Part shown: piece by piece, positions 22,952 to 26,364 of the stretch
Numbering within the stretch: the first letter of the stretch is position 1
Layout of the letters: the number at the start of each line of letters is the position of its first letter
Program-made: the position numbers and the translations under genes
Assembly: GCA_023387235.1 (NCBI GenBank)
Contig: JAEWIJ010000021.1
Location: 1 to 26,364 of the forward strand
Direction: 5' to 3'
Length of the DNA: 26,364 bases
From: Pseudomonadota bacterium
GTDB lineage: Bacteria; Pseudomonadota; Alphaproteobacteria; Rhizobiales; Hyphomicrobiaceae
The notes under the pieces: generated by a model
What the model was told of the DNA's origin: nothing
The model's input: the letters and a program-made list of their open reading frames with translations, nothing else
The model's database searches: none

Positions 22952-23908
22952 ATGACACTCCTCATCGTCGTGCAGGGGGCGGGCGAGAACTGGACGGCGG
23001 AGCCGTGGCGGCAGCGCTTCGCGGCGCGCCTGAAATCCGTGCCGGTGGCGCTCTGGCCGAAGGACACGCCGGCGCCGGAAAGCGTGCGCTACGTGGCCGT
23101 ATGGAAACCGCCGCCGGGCCTGCTCGGGACATTCCCGAACCTCGAGGTGATCTTCAATCTGGGCGCGGGCGTCGATGCGCTCGTCGCGGATGCAACTCTC
23201 CCCGATGTGCCGCTCGTGCGGGTGGCGGTGAGCGATCTCACGAAACGCATGACGGAGTACGTCGTGCTCCACGTTCTCATGCACCATCGCCAGCAGCGCT
23301 TCTTCGACGATGCTCAGAAGCGGAAAGCCTGGGATACGCCCGACCAGCGTGCGGCGCGCGACGTCCGTGTGGGCATCATGGGCCTTGGCGAGCTCGGCCG
23401 CGACAGCGCGGACGTGCTCGCGCGGCTCGGCTTCCAGGTCGCGGGCTGGAGCCGCTCGAAGCGCGAGGTGCCGGGTATCGAGTGCTATGCCGGAATAGAT
23501 CAGCTTCCGGCCTTTCTCGCCCGGACGGATATTCTCGTCGTACTCGTGCCGCTGACGCCGGAAACCAAAGGCATCCTCAATGCGTCATTGTTCAAGAAAC
23601 TGGCGCGCAATGGGCCGCTTGGCGCGCCGGTGGTGATCAATGCAGGGCGTGGTGGGCTGCAGGTCGAGGACGACATCGTGGCGGCGCTGAATGACGGTAC
23701 GCTCGGCGCGGTCACTCTCGATGTGTTCAACACCGAGCCGCTGCCGGCCGAGCATCCCTTGTGGAGCCACCCGAAGGCCACGATCACGCCGCACAATGCA
23801 GCCGACAGCGATCCCGAGGCCGTCTCCGACTATGTCGTGGCGCAGATCGAGGCATTCGAGCGCGGCGAGCCTCTGCAGAATGTGGTGGATCGCAAGCGCG
23901 GTTACTGA
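22952..23908 (+). CDS. ghrA: 2-hydroxyacid dehydrogenase, glyoxylate/hydroxypyruvate reductase A type
   Basis: This 318-aa NAD(P)H-dependent reductase converts glyoxylate to glycolate and hydroxypyruvate to glycerate. The Rossmann motif is GIMGLGELGRDSADVLARLG (about 147-166). WSRSKRE follows the second strand, consistent with NADPH preference. Catalytic residues are R in NAGRGGL, E in FNTEPLPAEHPLW and H in ITPHNAA. The overall pattern matches E. coli GhrA (312 aa). GGGA lies 9 bases upstream of the ATG. A glutathione S-transferase homologue begins 21 bases after the stop, so the pair is co-transcribed, perhaps for handling reactive aldehydes or 2-oxoacids. Confidence 0.9.
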   Translation: MTLLIVVQGAGENWTAEPWRQRFAARLKSVPVALWPKDTPAPESVRYVAVWKPPPGLLGTFPNLEVIFNLGAGVDALVADATLPDVPLVRVAVSDLTKRMTEYVVLHVLMHHRQQRFFDDAQKRKAWDTPDQRAARDVRVGIMGLGELGRDSADVLARLGFQVAGWSRSKREVPGIECYAGIDQLPAFLARTDILVVLVPLTPETKGILNASLFKKLARNGPLGAPVVINAGRGGLQVEDDIVAALNDGTLGAVTLDVFNTEPLPAEHPLWSHPKATITPHNAADSDPEAVSDYVVAQIEAFERGEPLQNVVDRKRGY

Positions 23909-23929
23909 ATGAACAGGGCGGAGGTTGCC

Positions 23930-24559
23930 ATGAGCAGCAAGATCATCCTGCATCACGCGGCGCCGAGCCGGTCGTCGACGGTGCTCTTCATGCTCGAAGA
24001 GATCGGCGCGCCCTACGAGCTCAAGGTGATGGACCTCCAAAACACGGAGGACCAGTATCGCCCTGAGTATCTCGCCATCAATCCCATGGGCAAGGTGCCG
24101 GCCATCGAGCACGAGGGGCAGGTTATCACCGAGGCCGGGGCTATCTGTGCTTATCTCGCTGATGCATTCCCGGCGGCAAACCTAGCGCCGGCGCCCGGCG
24201 ATCCAATGCGCGGCCCTTATTTCCGCTGGATGTTCTTCCAGGGGAGCTGCCTGGAGCCCGCGATCATCGACCATGTTCTCAAGCGGGAGCCGGGTCGGCG
24301 CGGGATGATGCCGTATGGCACATATGAAACGACGGTCGATACGATCGAGAAGGCCGTCGAGAAGGGGCCGTGGTTTCTCGGCGAGCGCTACTCGGCGGCC
24401 GACGTCTATGTCGGATCGGCGATCGCGTGGGGGCTGCAGTTCCAGCTTCTGCCTGAGCGTGAGACCTTCAAGAGGTACGTCGCGCGGTTGAACGAGCGAC
24501 CCGCCCGCCAGCGCGCCATGGGCATCGATCAGAAGCTCATGGCCGCGCAGAAGGCCTGA
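23930..24559 (+). CDS. Glutathione S-transferase family protein
   Basis: This 209-aa cytosolic GST-like protein has an N-terminal thioredoxin fold starting KIILHHAAPSRSSTVLFMLEEIGAPYE. The cis-proline loop is NPMGKVPAI, and ITEAGAI replaces the usual E-S pair with E-A, so glutathione binding may differ from textbook enzymes. The all-helical C-terminal domain contains FLGERYSAADVYVG, the N-capping box. The ATG at 23930 has GGCGGAGG ahead of it and is preferred over the ATG at 23909, which abuts the ghrA stop and would add seven residues. Conjugation or isomerisation of an electrophile is the general expectation. Confidence 0.88.
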   Translation: MSSKIILHHAAPSRSSTVLFMLEEIGAPYELKVMDLQNTEDQYRPEYLAINPMGKVPAIEHEGQVITEAGAICAYLADAFPAANLAPAPGDPMRGPYFRWMFFQGSCLEPAIIDHVLKREPGRRGMMPYGTYETTVDTIEKAVEKGPWFLGERYSAADVYVGSAIAWGLQFQLLPERETFKRYVARLNERPARQRAMGIDQKLMAAQKA

Positions 24560-24567
24560 GATTTTGA

Positions 24568-24593
24568 GGCGGCGTGATCGGGATTGCGCCGCC
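24568..24593. terminator. Hairpin between convergent GST and cupin genes
   Basis: GGCGGCG (24568-24574) pairs perfectly with CGCCGCC (24587-24593) around a 12-base loop. It sits 8 bases after the GST stop and 15 before the end of the cupin gene. No clear T-tract follows on either strand, so termination, if any, may need Rho. Confidence 0.45.
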
Positions 24594-24608
24594 ATCCAAT
24601 TGTGACGA

Positions 24609-24989
24609 CTATCCCCAAGTCGACTTGGCGCCGACGAGCATGATGGTGATGTGCCCCATGGTGGAGTCGGCCTTGGCGCCGTGCCAGTGGCGCTCGCCGG
24701 CCGTGATATGCGCGACATCTCCCACGTTGATCTCGAATTGCTCTTTCTCGGTCGCCACGAGCCCGGAGCCGGAAGTCACAACGAGGATCTGATCGCAATC
24801 GTGGACATGCCATCCCGTGTTGCAGCCCTGGCTGAAATTGACCACGGAGCAGGTGAATTCCTTGGAGTCACCAGGTTCGATGATGGTCTGGCGCGTCCGG
24901 TGAACCGGTCCGGTCCATCCTGCGGTCTGCTCTGCGGCCCCCTCGGCCGGCATGATCGGAATGTCCTTCAGTGTAACGACCTTGACCAC
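24609..24989 (-). CDS. Small single-domain cupin protein
   Basis: This 126-aa protein folds as one cupin barrel. Motif 1 is GCNTGWHVHDCDQILVVTSGSG, with two histidines; a glutamine stands where the glutamate ligand is usual. Motif 2 is GDVAHITAGERHWHGA, with the third histidine. A metal site is likely, but the Glu-to-Gln change argues against a standard dioxygenase and fits a sensor, isomerase or carboxymuconolactone-type partner. The start is GTG at 24989 with GGGAGA 7 bases upstream. It is convergent with the GST gene and divergent from prfB. Confidence 0.8.
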   Translation of the reverse strand: MVKVVTLKDIPIMPAEGAAEQTAGWTGPVHRTRQTIIEPGDSKEFTCSVVNFSQGCNTGWHVHDCDQILVVTSGSGLVATEKEQFEINVGDVAHITAGERHWHGAKADSTMGHITIMLVGAKSTWG

Positions 24990-25117
24990 GGGTTATCTCC
25001 CTTCGTTCATTTTGGGCAGGAAACTACGTGCTTGGCGTAGCACAACCGGGGAGCAGCCGCACTCGCCCAAGAGCTGGGTGCGCTTGTGCCGTCGCTCTTG
25101 GAGCTGGGCCACCCGCG

Positions 25118-25146
25118 TTTACAACCCGGCTTCAGGCACCTATAAG
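25118..25146 (+). promoter_or_regulatory. Promoter of prfB
   Basis: TTTACA (25118-25123) and TATAAG (25141-25146) each match the sigma-70 consensus at five of six positions, with an ideal 17-base spacer. Transcription would start near 25153, giving a leader of about 31 bases that holds CGAGGAGG (25171-25178) 5 bases before the ATG at 25184. This is the clearest housekeeping promoter in the window. Confidence 0.7.
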
Positions 25147-25183
25147 CCGCGCCCAACACCCGAATTTGCCCGAGGAGGCCAAC

Positions 25184-26312
25184 ATGCGTGCCGAGCACAC
25201 TGCTCTCGTATCCGAGATCAAGGAGTCCATGGCCTTGCTCCGGAGGTCTCTTTGACTGGGATACGGCCGACATGCGCCTCGGCGATCTCAATCGCCAGGC
25301 GGAAGATCCCGCACTCTGGAACGATGCGGCGCGCGCGCAGAAGGTGATGCGCCAGCGCCAGTCGCTGGAAACGGCGATCAAGGGCTACCAGAAGATCGAA
25401 CGTGATCTCGACGATGTCGTGACGCTACTCGAGCTCGGCGAGGCCGAGGACGACGAGGCGACCATCGAGGAAGGCGGCGCGGGCCTCAAGAAGCTGCTCG
25501 CCGAGGTGAAGCGGCGCGAGGTCGAGGCGCTCCTTTCCGGCGAGGCCGACACCTACGATACATATCTCGAAGTCCATGCCGGCTCGGGCGGTACGGAGAG
25601 CCAGGACTGGGCGCAGATGCTTTTGCGCATGTACATGCGCTGGGCCGAGGGGCGCGGTTACAAGGTCACGCTGATCGACGAGAGCCCGGGCGAAGAAGCG
25701 GGCATCAAGTCGGCGACGCTCGAGATAAAGGGCGAGAATGCCTACGGCTGGCTGAAGACGGAGTCGGGCGTGCATCGCCTCGTGCGCATTTCGCCGTTTG
25801 ACTCGAACGCGCGGCGGCACACGTCGTTTTCCAGCGTCTGGGTCTATCCGATCGTCGACGACAGCATCGAGATCGAGATCCGGCCCGATGAGATCGACGT
25901 GTCCTTTACGCGGTCGAGTGGCGCCGGTGGTCAGCACGTGAACCGTACGGAGTCGGCGGTGCGTATCGTGCACAAGCCGACGGGCATCGTGATCTTCTCG
26001 CAGGAAGGGCGCTCGCAGCATCAGAACCGCGATGCCGGCATGAAGCGCCTCAAGGCGCGCCTCTATGAGCTGGAGCTGCAGAAGCGCGAGCAGAAGGCGC
26101 AGGCCGAGGCGGCATCAAAGACGGACAACAGTTGGGGTCACCAGATCCGCTCGTACGTCATGCAGCCCTATCAGATGGTCAAGGACCTGCGCACGGGCGT
26201 GCAGACGAGCGACGTGGCTGCCATGATGGACGGCGATATCGATCCGTTCATCGAGGCGTCGCTCGCGCAGCGCGTGAAGGGCGGCGCTGTCGACGTCGAG
26301 GATATAGAGTAG
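25184..26312 (+). CDS. prfB: Peptide chain release factor 2 (RF2), with +1 programmed frameshift
   Basis: RF2 ends translation at UGA and UAA. The coding sequence is join(25184..25252,25254..26312): 23 codons end with CTT before an in-frame TGA (25253-25255), and the +1 frame then continues GAC TGG GAT. The full product has 375 aa (E. coli 365). The stop-codon recognition motif SPF is at 203-205, and the peptidyl-hydrolysis motif GGQ is at 248-250 in SSGAGGQHVNRTESAV. The ATG at 25184 is set by CGAGGAGG just upstream and a sigma-70-type promoter. An apparent ATG at 25188 in the second frame is not the real start. The gene is intact, not a pseudogene: low RF2 lets the ribosome slip at the TGA and make more RF2. 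Confidence 0.97.
25241..25256 (+). promoter_or_regulatory. prfB +1 frameshift (recoding) site
   Basis: The slippery sequence CTT-TGA-C (25250-25256) is the canonical RF2 autoregulatory site. CGGAGG (25241-25246) precedes it and acts as the internal Shine-Dalgarno-like stimulator, 3 bases before the CTT codon as in E. coli. The C after TGA weakens termination. The frame changes by skipping T25253. Confidence 0.95.
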
Positions 26313-26334
26313 CGTCTGCATAAGCGCGAGAATC

Positions 26335-26364
26335 CCCCTCCCCCTTGTGGGGAGGGGTTAGGGG
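26335..26364 (-). repeat. GC-rich palindromic repeat, copy 3 (cut by window end); possible prfB terminator
   Basis: CCCCTCCCC (26335-26343) pairs with GGGGAGGGG (26349-26357) around CTTGT, and TTAGGGG follows. This matches the hairpin and the adjoining CCCTAACCC edge of the repeat at 13936-13965 read in the opposite direction. The same GGGTTAGGG edge opens the window at position 1. It begins 22 bases after the prfB stop and could stop transcription. The rest of the element lies outside the window. Confidence 0.6.

Noticed and set aside
25253..25255. In-frame TGA suggesting prfB is a pseudogene
   Set aside because: It is the conserved RF2 frameshift site; both SPF and GGQ motifs are intact downstream.
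1..26364. CRISPR array, prophage, transposon, defence island or biosynthetic megacluster
   Set aside because: There are no regularly spaced repeats, transposase, integrase, nuclease or large synthase. The content is metabolic, transport and housekeeping.

Overview
The window is gene-dense, high-GC bacterial chromosome that looks alphaproteobacterial, most likely Hyphomicrobiales. Supporting signs are a DUF992 secreted protein, an IspB/DdsA-type prenyl synthase, several CaiB/BaiF CoA-transferases, and short GC-rich palindromic repeats of the CCCCTCACCCTAACCC type. The order-level assignment is inference. I see no rRNA, tRNA, CRISPR array, transposase, integrase or phage gene. No gene-free gap exceeds 300 bases.

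Layout. (1) 1-1283: a palindromic repeat, then hemH (ferrochelatase) and its terminator. (2) 1410-3441: a QmcA-type slipin followed by two tandem NfeD/YbbJ-like membrane proteins. (3) 3461-7199: a MarR-family regulator, a PaaI-type thioesterase, an MFS permease and a MATE exporter. The same perfect 12-bp palindrome lies just upstream of the regulator and again just upstream of the thioesterase, so this is probably an autoregulated efflux/detoxification operon. (4) 7314-10248: a class III CoA-transferase paired with a ThDP enzyme that resembles 2-hydroxyacyl-CoA lyase more than oxalyl-CoA decarboxylase. A strong hairpin separates this pair from the convergent DUF992 gene. (5) 11013-13721, minus strand: HupE/UreJ-like metal permease, SCP2-like protein, alpha/beta hydrolase and metal-dependent cyclase-family hydrolase, very tightly spaced. 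(6) About 13823-13965: a second copy of the repeat. (7) 13989-16292, minus: luciferase-like monooxygenase and an L-2-hydroxyglutarate-oxidase-like flavoenzyme. (8) 16504-18396: long-chain polyprenyl diphosphate synthase, convergent with an orphan ParA ATPase. (9) 18512-22791, minus: CorC-like CBS protein, threonine aldolase (TTG start), a second class III CoA-transferase, and an enoyl-CoA hydratase homologue lacking both catalytic glutamates. (10) 22952-24989: GhrA-type 2-hydroxyacid dehydrogenase plus a glutathione S-transferase homologue, convergent with a small cupin. (11) 25118-26312: prfB with a near-consensus promoter and the +1 programmed frameshift. The window closes inside a third repeat copy.

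Several enzymes act on 2-hydroxy acids, glyoxylate-type aldehydes or acyl-CoAs: the CoA-transferase/lyase pair, the L2HG-oxidase-like protein, GhrA, threonine aldolase, and CoA-transferase plus crotonase. They are spread over separate operons, so a shared pathway is only a hypothesis. The most testable new observations are the paired MarR palindromes with a probable leaderless regulator mRNA, the putative CoA-transferase/2-hydroxyacyl-CoA lyase operon, and the HupE-SCP2-hydrolase-cyclase operon.
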